64,000 bases of DNA from Rosellinia necatrix (taxonomy: Eukaryota; Ascomycota; Sordariomycetes; Xylariales; Xylariaceae). The position numbers were made by a program, and so were the translations under genes. The notes under the pieces were generated by a model. That model did not search any database. It worked only from the letters and a program-made list of their open reading frames with translations, and was not told the DNA's origin. The first letter of the stretch is position 1, and every line of letters starts with the position of its first letter. Of this stretch, positions 48,501 to 61,328 are shown piece after piece. The stretch spans positions 3,758,001 through 3,822,000 of the forward strand of contig JAGYVD010000005.1 in the NCBI GenBank assembly GCA_021209875.1. The letters are read 5' to 3'.

Positions 48501-51500
48501 CGGGGTGAGAAACTCAAGCTTTTTCATGAGATCGTCATAATGGTCGGTGGATCCATTGTCACATGTTGCATCTACAAACACCGCAAATGGTTTGTGCCAA
48601 AGACGGCTCGCAAGCTTTTAAAAAGATAGACCGTTAGCAAGATATTTCAGGTGGGACTTGGGACCGATATTGTGGCATATCATGGGAATTAAATAGACAC
48701 TGGGAAGGGCAGAGGTTTTAACGCACCTTTAGATAGACAAACAACAGGGAGTCATGATCCGCAGAATCCCGGTCAATGTGGCGAAGGACGATGAAGATCA
48801 CTGGGAGACCGTCCTATAATTGATATGAGTAACCTGAGTGCAAGCTTGGGTGTCTCGGTGCGAACCTTAGTCTCGCCGCCATCGTATATAGCGCGGGATG
48901 CCATGAAAGAGCCAGTATCACGGAATGCATTACGGAGCATGAAGTCTTGGAATCTGGAGTATGTGGTGAAATAGTTGGCCGAAATTTGCGGACGATTCCA
49001 AGTAATAGCTAAGGAGGGTGGTCCCAAAGTCGTGACAAGGGCCGGGAGCAGTTCGAGGGCTGGCGCACGGGCGCGAGCCAGCTCATTGGGGGTGCGTATC
49101 TGCTCCTTTCGTTCCTGAGTCATAAGATTTTGTCTTACAATATCCCAGTGCTCATAGAGGAAACGGTGCAGGATAACACAGGACCCAAAGTCGGATGATT
49201 CGAGTTCGGGTTGCGGAGGGTCAAGATCGTCAGGGGGTACCTGCGAAGAGTTTATTTAGCAGTGAGTAGGAAGTGGAGGTGATATAACACTTACTGATAT
49301 CTCTCGTAAAAAGGTTGTCACCCTGTATATATTCTGGGTTAGGAAGTCGTTGAGCGGGAACATGTATTGTTCCTTCGCCCCAAATAGGACGTTATTGGCT
49401 AGATTCTGAATGACCTTGGCGATTAAGAGCAACCCTCGTCGCATTTCTTTAGAAGGAGGTTCGTTCACAAGCTTTTCTGACTCGGGCGCAACGATAGCGG
49501 GACAGAAGAACCGAAGGAAAACAAAGGCTCCAATCGCTGTGTATTTTGCTTCTGGGTACCTCGGCATGACGGCGGTGGAAATCTTGCGGCCGTTAGAATT
49601 TGAGACCGTTATCTTACCGGGGACGACTTACGATGTTGCAGATCTTCCGAAACGATGGCGGTATGTTTACGGACGAGGCACAAATATCATCTATGAAGAC
49701 CTTCGCGACGATTCGTAGTTGTAGAGCGTTCTTTTGAAGTTCTTCTGGGGATGACAACCTCAAAGGGTCAAGCTCTAAATCGAGGTCCTGCGATGTCAAC
49801 ATCAATCTCTCAACTACCTTTTGTAAAGTGGCTTTGAGATAATTTGACCCTTTCCACTTCGCATATATTGAGAGCATTTTTGTTGGCACACAATTACGAC
49901 GTAGAAGTTCGGCTTCTTTGTCTGTAATCAAAACGAGTTAGCGTTGGGCACTGGTAGGTAGGCGTGTAACATACCAGTAGTCTCAACCTCTTGTTTTATC
50001 AAGGCCTCCATGAGCTCAAACGCCAGTCCGCGAGATTCGAATATGTTCAATAGCGCCACTGTTAACTCTTCGACCTCATGACTTGGACAAGCTGAGCTGA
50101 TGGCAATAACAAGGCCCATGTCCTGGGTAAGTAACTGTGAAGCCGTCGTCAGCAGGACAACTTGGCCTTGATGTTTGGACTGAATTTACCTGTAGCAAGG
50201 CGTTGTATTTCTCGTTGACTGCCTTGTCAGACAAGGTACTAAATTCTGTTCCCTGGACCAAAATGTTATATAGGACTTTCACGAAAGCAGTGCGGATTTC
50301 AATGTTCTCGTGATACCCAATGCTTAAGGAGTGCTTCAGACCAACGTCGATATTTGCACTTAAAAGGTTCGAAAGAATGGTGATGGCGAGCGCGGACGTT
50401 GAACCGACCTCCTCGTGTGCTAAGGTGTCCCCCCTGGTATTCTCGGTCGACTCATAATTGAGCAGTGAGAGGAACCGATTGAAATAGGTATGAAACATTT
50501 GGGATTTTAGCTCGCTCAGGTTTACGTCGCTCTGCCCCTCGCCTGGCTGAAGAGGGAGCCTGTAGGTGAGGCTTGCGAGGCAGCGGAAACAGGCTTTGTC
50601 TAGGTCTTTTTGAAGATCTTGTCGGGTTGTTCCGGGACCATCGAATTTTGGAGAGCGAGGCCGGGCGATCCAGCTGAAAATGTATTCCAACAGCTGGTTT
50701 CGTTTCCTAACATCATCACGGAAGTTCAAATGCTCTTTCTTCCGGGTAACCGACTCACATAGCTGGCAAACCTTGATCTTCACGCGCAAACTTGCAGCGT
50801 TCTCAGCCGCGCCGTCGAGGAATTTGACAAATTCAAGGCCGAGGGAACTAAAATCCAAGCATGCTGCGGCACCTAATTCTGACGGCGATTCCAACTTCTC
50901 TACGAGGGTTCTGAGGAGCGAGGCTGCCTGTTCAGCAAAGATGATCTCTCCGTCTTGGCCCTTATCAGAGGCTAGTTTGCCTTTGAATAGATTGTCCAAT
51001 TCTGTCTCCAAGGCTTTGAATAGGGGTTGATACAAAGGCGGCGATATCTCTGTAGACAGAACATCTCTTATCGTTTCCCTTACACGGATGTTAGGACACG
51101 TGAGTAGCTGTGTGCTCTGGCGAAGATATCTGTTAAGGATAGAATCCTCAAGGTCGTCGGATACTACCTGGTCGATCCATCTTAGCTCTCTAAAAGTAGA
51201 CTCATCAAGGACGGTGTACCCTTGTTCCGAGGTACAGATACCCCCGAGGGAGGCCAAAAACCCAGACAGATTACGCCATTCCAAAAAGCCTCGGTCATCA
51301 ATGCCATCGATAGGTGTTGTAGAGACGTCCTTCGACAAGTGAAGCCATTTCTCAAATGCGCGTTCCCAAGCATCGAGTATGGTAGGGCCAGGGTATGTTA
51401 TGCGTCGCAAGAGCGCTCGCGTCCGCTTTTGAAACGCCATTAAGCCGGTAAATCTGAATCCACGTGATGCAATCTCCGCGTATATGTGGTAATTGGGCAA

Positions 51501-54014
51501 TTGAAGTGTTGCTACGTTTGCGTCCTGACTCTCATTTAGCAAGATCTGACATTCCTCATTTAAAAGTCCCAACGCAGAAGTCACAATCTGACAAGTCTCG
51601 ATTTCCGACGAGCAGAGGGCTACGAGGAGAAGCGATTCGGCCTTGATGGCAACTGCCGTGCGCTCGGGGAAGTCCTCAGCTAATCGGCATAGTTCCTGGG
51701 ATGAATTAGAGGGGCCCAGGGGGAAGATGCGGTGAAGGGAGCTTACCCGGCATGAGGAGAGGAGTAACAACCCTGACTCCAGATACGAATGTATGGATTT
51801 TAGAATCGAAATGTCTTCTTGTTGGTAATACTTGTCGCACATGTCCAATAGGACAGAAGACCTGCCAGATGATTAGCCAAGACCGTTACCGACAGTCTGG
51901 GACGTCACGTTGCCTACGTCAGCTTCCAAAATTTGAGCTTAAAACTATCTGAGTCAAGAGGGGTCGCTTGACGCACAGACGCAAGCAAACCGTTCGTCGG
52001 TAGAATGCTCCGAGCCAGCGGCCTGGACAACGTCCTCACGGTGTCATTGGCCGTCACCAGACAGGAAACAAACGATTCATATATTTCTTCGTAGAACGAG
52101 TCTGAGTTTTTTGCATCTGGCGAAACGCTCTCGAATAGGCTTAATGGAGAGGCATTGAGGAACTTGAGGATGTTACATATCACAATCTCGTTCGCGGTCC
52201 TTGCATCTGATGTTGATGGTTTGCGATGCGATCGGCGGACACCCAAGTAGAGATCTGTTGATACCGCGGATAATGCCTTCAGCATGTGCTGGATGAATCC
52301 GGATACGGCGACATAGAGGCGGCGGTAGTTCTGTGCGTCTTCCCCTCGAGCAAAATAGGAGCATGTCTGCATGATGGCGATCTTGAAGGGCAAAGGAGCA
52401 GAGGGCTGTGCGCAGATCTGCACAAGAGAATCTACATAAACGTCGAGATTTAGATGGATAAGGCTGATAAGCGCAGCAGTAGTCAAGTCTTGCTCGAATA
52501 AGATGCCGTCGCCGACCGGTTGATGCCGGCGGAACACGGCATCTCTCAGCTCGTCTTGGATGTCCATTACATAGCTTAGGAAAGCAGATTCCGAGTCGGG
52601 AGGGAAATGACGCGCGGCGCGGAGAAGGATAACTAGACAAACGCCCGCCGTTTCGTTCTTGTTGCGCAGTCCCTTTCTAAGCCCCTCGAGGAATGCCACT
52701 CTTTTCGCCATGTTACCGCCCTTGCCACTATTCTGGAGATTGCTCGCCACCGCAAACACCTCGGGGATGAGCATGAGGAGGGTCGTCTGGAAGGGGTAAA
52801 GTGACGACCGCCTCCTGCCATTATCGCCGAGGGAATGGGCCATATCAGCCAGCGTGTCCGGTCCACCATCAAGCTTCCTACGCTGACTATGTAGTTGCAC
52901 AAACTCCCATGGGTAGCGCTCAATCCATTTGAAGATAAGGAGAGGCGCCACGAGAGCCACAGTATTTTGATACATCCTCCGAAAGTGGAGGAAGGTCGAG
53001 CTGAGCTCCTGCATGACGACGCCGAGCTTCTGGACGTCAACCCACAAGTACGAAAGGAACCTGATGATGACTAAAACAGCCCTGTCCTCCTCGGGCATAG
53101 CCATGCTCTGGGCATTGTTTACCTGCGCAGATGTCGTCGTTCTCTTGCTATGTATTGCATGTCTTACGTAGTCAAAAGAGGCCGCCCAATTCGCCGCGCT
53201 TACAAACTCGATGATCATCTTCACGTAGGGTTCGACATCCTCTGCATCGTCGTCGCTATCGCGCGAACCGAGCGTGTCGCGAGCGATATCCGAACCGCTC
53301 GACGAGGCCAGGCTACGAGCGGGTTCCTCGTATCGCGGGTCCAAGATTTCGCGCACATAGTTGTCCTCCAGTATCGCCTTAGCCGGTATGATATATCCGT
53401 CAGGTATAGGCTTAATGAGGAGACGAAGATGGCCAAACCACCGCTGCACTATCTTATCATCCAGGGGTTTGGGTAGCACCGGGACAGGACTCGGCGAAGC
53501 ACGCGGTGAGACGCTCAACGATTCGTTTGAGGCAGCTTTGCGAAGCGCCTGCCAGTGGGCGGAACAACAGTCGGCGGCGAGCGCAACAACGTAGACTTCG
53601 GATTGGAGGATATGGGGCGGGTGATTTGCAACGTTCTTGAAAGGCCGGGTCAGGTCTTCGAGCAGCGACACGAGCGACTGGAGAATATGGGCTATCGAGG
53701 TTGCGCTGAGCTTCACGATGCTCGCGCGGGTAATAGTAACGATGTCGTCATGCTTGAGTTCCGAACTGGGAGTGCCAGTGCGGTGCGGAAGCTACGAGGA
53801 GGCGGCAGTTAGCAGAGAACCGAGGACTACGCTCTTCTAGGGTCGCGGGTAGGCGAGAGGCGGCATGTCATGGGGCGTGGAGAAGCATGAGGGGGAGTCG
53901 GGGGTCGGGGGTCGGAGAAGGAGGGGAGGGAGGAGGGAGGAAGGAAGACTGAAAAATTACCCTGGTGGTCAGTCTTTCGACCAGAGAACCGACCAGGCTG
54001 GCATCATTATTCAT
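45524..54014 (-). CDS. Neurofibromin-type Ras GTPase-activating protein (IRA/NF1 family)
   Basis: Thirteen exons (54014-53961, 53791-51918, 51861-51747, 51695-50190, 50134-49975, 49921-49632, 49582-49295, 49240-48866, 48813-48727, 48614-48442, 48394-47718, 47657-45857, 45788-45524) join in frame to about 2554 aa. It stimulates GTP hydrolysis by Ras and so damps Ras/cAMP signalling. The RasGAP domain spans about residues 1170-1430: DMGLVIAI, the arginine-finger region LLRRNC (R1244 by alignment), and FLRFFCPAIVAP at 1355-1366. A Sec14-like lipid-binding segment starts at DGLPVIFIVLRHID (about 1555), with WHKPFAVFVDATC and FYIYNMNSTYRK, followed by the PH-like module. The remainder is helical-repeat-like. 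The first exon encodes only 18 residues (MNNDASLVGSLVERLTTR) and is separated by a 169-bp GC-rich intron. An alternative last exon is possible. Confidence 0.9.
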
Positions 54015-54155
54015 TTTGTGATCGGATACCGTTTAGTCACTATCGAATCTCGTCGGCCCAACGTCATAACTGCGCCATCAAGCAGGACAGGACGGGACGG
54101 GACGGGCGGGTGGGAGAGGGAGTAGGTAGTGAGTAGTACGTTGCGAAGCGAGAGC

Positions 54156-54206
54156 AGACAGCAGGTAGACAGCAGGTAGACAGCAGGTAGACAGCAGGTA
54201 GACAGA
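54156..54206. repeat. 11-bp minisatellite AGACAGCAGGT, four copies
   Basis: Four exact tandem copies of AGACAGCAGGT plus a partial fifth, about 140-190 bp upstream of the neurofibromin-type start codon. On the minus (transcribed) strand the unit reads ACCTGCTGTCT. Confidence 0.9.
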
Positions 54207-54237
54207 AGAGCAGGGGCTTAGATAAATGGCGAGATCG

Positions 54238-54280
54238 GGTAGGCAGGTAGGCAGGTAGGCAGGTAGACAGGTAGGTAGGC
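54238..54280. repeat. 8-bp minisatellite GTAGGCAG and related GTAGG units
   Basis: Three to four copies of GTAGGCAG run into degenerate GTAGACAG/GTAGGTAG units. It lies in the same upstream region as the 11-bp array and shares the AGGTAG core. Confidence 0.85.
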
Positions 54281-57200
54281 CAGTCTTGGATTGGATCGTG
54301 AATTGAGAAGCCGGATCTCGCGCGGTTCTTGTTTCACTCGTCTAGTTCCCTTTCTCTTCCTTTGTCCCTTGCCTTCCTCGCTTTTTCTGGGTAGTCTTCC
54401 CTCTCTCGCCCTGTCGCTCCGTGTCACACACTCAAACGATCATACGACGGATTGGGACGGCTGAATTAAACAAACAATGTATTCTTCACAAATAATAAAG
54501 GCTATTTTTGAGCGGCGGGGCCACTGCAACTGGGACTGGGGAGCAACGAGATCAGATGCGGTAGTATAATGATACCGTAACGTTGGGCGTTGGGATTTTG
54601 GTGTCCACCGGATAAGGCACGGTGGAGCTGAACAATTTCAGGTACGGTCGAGGTACGGTATCGAGGTACGGTACTTTAAAGTTGCGAATATCTGCTTAGA
54701 CCTGTCCCCAACCTGCCTATAGTAGATAGTAGGGTACCAGTTGGTGGGTGGCCCCGGGTGGGTGTAGGTAAGGTTAGTTAGCTACAGCCTGGAAGTTTTA
54801 TATCGAGCTTGTTTTGCGTTAAATTAAGTAGCTATAGCGCATGCGCCGCTTTTGCTCAGGTCCGACGGTCGATTCGGTTAGCGTAGATGCTTGAAGTACA
54901 TAGCTGTGTTTAAGCTGTATTTATGCATATTTGATGGGCACCTGCCCTGGCAGCCTGGCACGCACGTAGTAGAAAGAGAACGGATATCGAAGTAAAACGG
55001 TGAAGGTCGGACACGACATCCCTCCCTGCGAGATATCCAGGGAAAGGGAAGGTGTGGCCAATCAAAATAACCATGTTTGATCTGCTTGCGATCTTGAGAG
55101 AAGTCATATATAACTAGGTATAGGCGCATTGGCTGATATCGCCGACTTGGTTTCTCTTCGCTACAATATGTCTCCAGTATGGCAGGGACACAAACGCTAG
55201 GTCAACCAGAAGACTATAAAATGAAGGACCAACGGTGGTCGTTGTGAGCGGTCAAGGACGAATGGATGCACACGCTCATTGCTCTTGGAGGAGATCTACG
55301 GTAGAGAAGACCCTCACCTAAAATAGGCGTACCCATGTCCAGCCCCATTTTTCCTTCGACGCCACTAGTGACTACCCCCCCCACCAAACCGTGCTACCGT
55401 GCCTTGCGCGATGTACCTCAACGAGTCATTACATATTACACATCACACAAAAGCATACTTCACGTGACATTCGCTACCAATCGAACTGATATAACCAGGT
55501 AGATTTACCAAAGCGGCCGATACAGACTCGGAAGCCGAGCACAAGTTCTTGTGGTGAGGCTCTTCCGCATCTCCACATGGCGCCGTGCCGCCGTGTCTCA
55601 ATCGACAACAAAGCGTGGGCTTTTTTACATCATGTAATTTACCACCTCCAATGCCGCCACCAGCAGAGACTAGGCAATAGTAGGACGCTCTTGTTAGGAC
55701 ACGCATATGAATTCATGTGTATATCAATAGCGGGAACGTTCCTCGCTGATTGTTCACACATGAACCGCGAACCTCCCGCGAACCTGACCCCCGAGTTGGT
55801 TCCTCTGTCGCTCTGCCCCTCTCTGTCGGTGTGCTATAGCATCATCCCATGGCATGACCACTACCCATAATCTAATCTCACTTTCTTTAACGTCTGCTAG
55901 CCTCGAGTGTGGCCTGACCTAGACCCACTTAGTATAGCAAAGGACTGAAGTCGCGTAGAATCTCTGGAACGTTCTGGGAGCTATAACCAACAAGGGTAAT
56001 AACAACCAAGGTCGGGCAACTTATTATATAACACAGATATAGAGGCACGAATAGTTGACGAATAGAACGGTATGGACTGGAGAAAGATTGACTAAAGACC
56101 AAGTGTCTGTCGATTAATTACATGCTCCGAGTCCCCCCCCCTTCCCCCAATCAGTTTCGAGGCACGCAGGTGCTATCGAATACTCAGGTCTGTTCGGGTG
56201 ATCTAAAGACCTACCGCGATAGACCCAAGCTGACAGCGTTATTTTCACCAGTCGCCATCAGCCCCCAGTTTTCTCGCTTAAACCCCAGATACCCACCCAA
56301 CAGTGAAGGGCCAAACGGTCAGCTGCCTCATACATACTCCAGCTCAGAAATAGTACCGTAGTAGACCTCGCGACGGTGATAATGAACAACCGTTAATTAC
56401 GAACTTCTAGCGACGATTAGTTTGCTGACGCTTTTGGAGCACCCTATAACGTCACATATGAGAAAGGAGAAATGAGGTTTTTGCCTACGGGGGCTGTTTA
56501 TTCCTGTGACTATCGATGCACCGACGCATCTACTACCACTTCCAACTTATTTACTTCTCGCCCGATCTAACTAGGTAGTTTCCAATTCTCGCGTCCATCG
56601 ATACATTGTAGTCGACTCAACCTTGATAAACAACTCTATTTCACAATACTTTTATAATTGTTTTAGAATGCAATTACTAGCGCGCGACAAAGGCCAGGCC
56701 AAGTATATTATAGTACCTATACACTGCTCGTCCGGGTGCAAATCTGCCAAACCATTGGTAAAGGTAAGGTGGTTAATTTGTATGGCAGGGGGTTCCATAG
56801 CCGAGCCAGAGTCTCATTTCTACAGTACCTACCTGCGGAGGCCGGCAAGGTACTGTACGTTGTGTGGGGAAGGATTGCAGGCACAGAACAGGCGCAGAAC
56901 AGGGTTGAGGGTTGGTCGTCAGCTGCCGACCCCACCACGTTGGACAATACATACTTGACCGTCCACTTGTCGGTCACCACGACGGGATGGCTCCTGGGAG
57001 AAGGGCCCCGCTCAGGAAGGCGGATCGGGAAGGCGGATGTCACAGACGGACTGCCCAGCTATGCACTCAAGAGGCGCCTGCTAACACAAAGCCGGTGTTG
57101 CTCGTAGAACTTTAAGTTAGGCTTTGCGGCCGCGGGCGTTTCCAATAGGATAAGGAGGGGTATTGTGGACATCGAGAGTGCCCAGGTGGGCATTGGTGTG

Positions 57201-58161
57201 GATCCGGGTGCAGCTACAGAGGTAATGAGCAACCCACTTCGATGTTACGCGAGGTTATGTGCATATCTCACTCAATGTGTCTCTGATTGAAAAGAAAAAT
57301 AGGGGCCCATCTTCGGTAACGAGACCCTGCGTGCCCGTACGCTGCTGCGTCCCTCAGGTACTTACACCACCTAGCTACCGGGGTACCGACAGCAGACCGT
57401 GACCTTAACACCCAAGGAAAGGGGGCGACGACTACTCCGGAAGGCCACATCGCGCAGAGACGTAGTAGCGCCGGGGCGCGAAGAGAAGCACGACACCATG
57501 CCACTCTCTGGACCACGTTGGAACGTGGTTTGGGGTTAACGGATATAGCATAGGCTAGCTTACTAACCGGCCAAGAGCGACAGAAAACGCCCATGTAAGT
57601 GAGCATTACATGGGCTCTAGGGGCCGTTGCGTACATCATCTCCCTTAAAAGCAAGCAGCTCGCCATCCTTTTTCTAAATCACATATGATGAATATGTCTA
57701 GGACTTGGATGTTAGTAGGTATCGACTCTTGTTTTGCAGGTACCCTCCAGGATTGCAAACTGAAAAGCCTAATAAGCTCATCGCGAATTAGTCTGCTGGC
57801 AATACCCGTATGTACGGATGTCATCACTCTGTTCCTCCGGCTGGACGCTTTCGTGCGTAAACAAGATAATCATGTTGAAGGGCGAGTCGGCGTTGCCGAG
57901 ATTACCCCTGTATGTCTAGAGCACCAAGTGGGAAGAATAAGGCAATACACGATAATCACGTTGAGAGAGGGAAAAAAACGAGAAGGGAAGAATACCACTT
58001 GGCTACTCTTGGTAAAATTCTACATTGCCATGTGAACACGTTTCTAAGTCTACGATAACGAGAGGAAATGTCTGGTTGATAGTTTTATATATTTTTTTGC
58101 CTGTTTTTTTTCGGTTTATTTGTGTTCAATAACACGACATGCTTTTATCAGCTATCAGCTT

Positions 58162-61100
58162 TCATCTATAGCCGTGTCCGCGGTTACCGCGCTGATTGCG
58201 TCCATCATCGTACGGGCGGCGATCTTGCCCTTGATAACCGTGCGATGGGCCATTATACTGCCCTCCATGGGGGGGTCCTCCTGGTGGCGCATGCCGTTGA
58301 TTATATCCCTGATTACCGTGATTACCGTGACCACCGTAACCCCCATTACCACCATTGCCATATCCATCGCGACCGCCACCGTGGTATGCAGGAGGAGGCG
58401 GCGGCGCTCCACCTCCAAATCCAGGGAAGCCTGGAGGTGGTGGTTGCCATCCGGGAGGGATCACAGGAGGCGGGCCTGGGAATGCACTAGGTCCGCCGTG
58501 CCTGCCGCCACCGCTGTTGTACTGCGAATGCTGGCGATGATTCCCGCCACGCCGCGAGTCTGGACCGTAATTCATACGTTCCCTTCTTCCATCATGATGT
58601 TGACGTCCGAGAGGTGCCCCCCGGTAATTCCGGCCAGAGTTTCGTGCCTTGCCCTTGAGCTCCTCAATGTCACTCCCGTTCAAGGCGGGTATCGGTAGCC
58701 GTACACCTCGTAAAAGCATTGACTTGTGCGTATGAGATGAATTAGGCATATCGTAATAGATCCTGGATATGGTTAGTAATTTTGTCCATGAGGACATCAT
58801 TGGGAAGAGGAAGACTCACGTTAGGGATCGATCATTATCGACATCAGGCATTTCTTTCCGCTCTAGTGGATACTCAAGCGTTCCATGTGGAAGATATTCT
58901 GGCATCTTTTCAATTTTGCCTGATAGACCTTGACTTTTGCGAGGATCAAGCTTGTACTTCGGTGCGCCTTGCGTTTTTGAATAGAAATGTGAGATGATAT
59001 CGTCGTATAATTCCTGGTTTTCCTCAGAAAGCAGGAGACACTCCTTGCCAGGCGCATTACGAGCAGCATCCGCCTCTGTTAACAAAGGGTATTTCTCCTC
59101 GATGGCGGCTAAGAGACGGGGCATTTCGATGAATGGCAAAAGAGCCACGCCCTGCCAAGCCATCTTCTTGCCATTGAGATCGACTACGAAGTCCTCTGGG
59201 TAAAAATCGATGATCGGGCTATCCGGGTTCGTCATCAAGGGGTGGAAAACGTCTGGAAGTACGTGTCGTGAGGCAGCCGGCTGTACGCTCATGAGCTGTT
59301 CAAACGGCCTTGCGATTCTACCTGTCTCGAACTTGATTTCCATTTTGGCGAGATCCCTGAAATCCTGAGCAAAGGGCGCGTAATGGTACGGGTAAAACCA
59401 TTCCCACGAGGGGCAGCCTTGGAAATAATACCTGAGGACCCATGCTAGTCCTTCGGTATATGCCCAAGCTACTTTACGTCGAAAGTCGAGGTCCTTGATA
59501 TCAACTTGAAACTTTTGCTCGTAGTACCTATCTGCGTAGCCGTCCTCCCAGAGCCGGACACTGTCTTCCGGCTCATCACTAGAAGTCGATTCACTACCGG
59601 GTGTGCTAGTACCATCAGCTTCCATCATGGACGCCTTGCGTTTTGCCACAGCAGAAGGAGGCGCCTGTGGCTCTGCGGTCTCTTTTTGATCCTTGTCTGG
59701 AGTTGACATGAGACCTTGAATTTGGCTTTTGAGGACGGCGGCAGCACTCTTATTTGCTGTGCTGGCGTCGTCCGCCGTTGCGCCGCGCTTAACAATCATA
59801 TCGTATGTGAGATTCTTGGGGAGCCCGCCGGGAAGTCCATTTCCTGGCGCGTCCCCGTAGCCTTTGCTTCCATGGCCGGAATTCTGGCCGTTGCGCTGTT
59901 GCTCCTGTAATTTCCGCCGTTTGAAACCTGCCTCTCGCCTGTCGTCCACTTCTTTGCGGCGTCTAAAGATGGCGTCTTCTTGTTTTCCAAGTCCATCGAG
60001 AATATATTGTGCTCTCTCCAGATCAACGTGGCCATCCTTAGTCATATAACCGCCCATAAAGACGAGGTTATCCCTCCAGATGGCCGTCAAAGTATCAATA
60101 CCATTCTCACGGATTTCAAGAGCAGGGAGGTGAGGAAGGAAATCGTTGCCAACAAAGAAGCACATGAAAACCCAATCGTCAAGCGCTCGTTCAAGATCCC
60201 AGCGAAAAGGTAAACCAGGAACTTCGAGCTCTACGGCGAGATATTCTCGCAGGACTGAAACATGCAGCCAGATGAAAGGCTTTTGCTGGACAGCTTTGTC
60301 CTTTTCGTCGAACTCACCATCTTTCTGTTTTGCCTCTCCGCGGCATTTTTGGGCATCGTGGCCTTTCTGACCACATATCTTGCAGGTCCGGGCCTTGCCT
60401 TCCTGAAAAAAGACATCTTCTCGGAGCACACGGAAATGAGGTTCATGGGTCGCAAGCCCGAGCATGATAAGATCAGCATCCAGGCCGTATATCACGTGTC
60501 TCGTGTTTGGGTCGTGGTCAGGCGAAGCTCGCTGTGAGCGAACAAAATTCATGATTTTGTGTTCGCCCTCTCCAGGCACTGTGGCATCGGATATAATGAC
60601 CTTCATATTAGCCCAGCCGGGATCAGTGTTCAGCTTATAAGCACACCAGTATCTCAAACTGAGAGCTAGAATGTCCATAAATGGGGTACCAGGCGTAATA
60701 GAATTAGAATCAAACGCCTTCTTAGTTAACGAAGCCAGAGTTTCGGGTGGCAATACGCCACCATTCTGTTGTTTGATCATCTTCAGCAGCTCCTCCTTGT
60801 CAGCCTGTTTATCCTTCGCCTCTTGCGCGGCACGGAAACGCCGAGATCGCTGTTGGTTCATCTTAGCACGTGGAGCAACACCGTCTATAGCGAATAGAGA
60901 GTTAGCAAAGATCTTGGAATACCGTAGGCATCGTTGCGTGCACAGATGGAAGGATATAGGGGTTGGGGGTTGGTGAGGGTTGGGGGGGAAGGGTCGGGTG
61001 GCGGAGGAGGTTTCTTACCTATGGCGATCATCAATAGCTTCCTCGGGCGGACCATGTTAACTACACGATCAGTGTACTTGAAAACTTCCAACATCATCTC

Positions 61101-61328
61101 TTCCTCGTCTTTGGGGGCGGGCCGGTCCTCGGGGTGTGAACAGGGATGAACAATGCCATTCATATCGAGGTAGAGATTGTCGAACTCTTCGCCGTTCGGG
61201 TTGGGCCGTGTGATATCGACGGGTATCACGGAGCCATCGTCCATGGTAATCGGTTTGTCCTCGATAACCGGGGAGATGATCTTGGGATACTTGGTGGAAA
61301 GCCACCGAAACGCGGCTGGAATACCCAT
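58162..61328 (-). CDS. RAT1: 5'-3' exoribonuclease 2, Rat1/Xrn2
   Basis: This nuclear exonuclease degrades 5'-monophosphate RNA and acts in rRNA/snoRNA processing and torpedo termination of RNA polymerase II, normally with Rai1. Three exons (61328-61019, 60884-58820, 58762-58162) give 991 aa. It starts [15 protein letters not shown], the invariant XRN N-terminus. Metal-binding acidic residues are visible: LYLDMNG (D55), PGEGEHK (E209, E211), and [10 protein letters not shown] (D239, D241). A CCHC zinc knuckle (C271-x2-C274-x4-H279-x4-C284, [15 protein letters not shown]) is inserted in the nuclease region, as in filamentous-fungal Rat1 but not yeast. The C-terminus (about 800-991) is Gly/Pro/Asn/Arg-rich and disordered, with RGN/RG motifs. 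Intron 1 (60885-61018) carries G runs on the plus strand. It is divergent from USO1 across 1.24 kb. Confidence 0.94.

Larger units (their letters stand above)
54015..58161. other. Long intergenic region between two minus-strand genes
   Basis: 4.1 kb without a gene I can support. It holds the neurofibromin-type gene promoter/leader with two minisatellites (54,156-54,280), GTACGGT repeats at about 54,640-54,670, TAGGTA motifs near 54,770, and the 3' flank of RAT1 at its right end. Open frames of up to 132 codons (for example minus 57,268-57,666 and plus 57,685-58,035) show no resemblance to proteins I know. Confidence 0.5.

Noticed and set aside
54156..54280. Tandem repeats considered as a CRISPR array
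   Set aside because: The units are 8-11 bp with no spacers and lie in a eukaryotic promoter region; they are minisatellites.
57268..58035. Frames of 132 codons (minus) and 116 codons (plus) downstream of RAT1
   Set aside because: They show no family resemblance, no plausible splicing, and a composition like the surrounding noncoding DNA.
58120..58698. 192-codon plus-strand frame opposite the RAT1 tail
   Set aside because: It is a shadow of the Gly/Pro-rich C-terminus of Rat1. Repetitive Ile/Thr/Val wording mirrors the repeats on the other strand.
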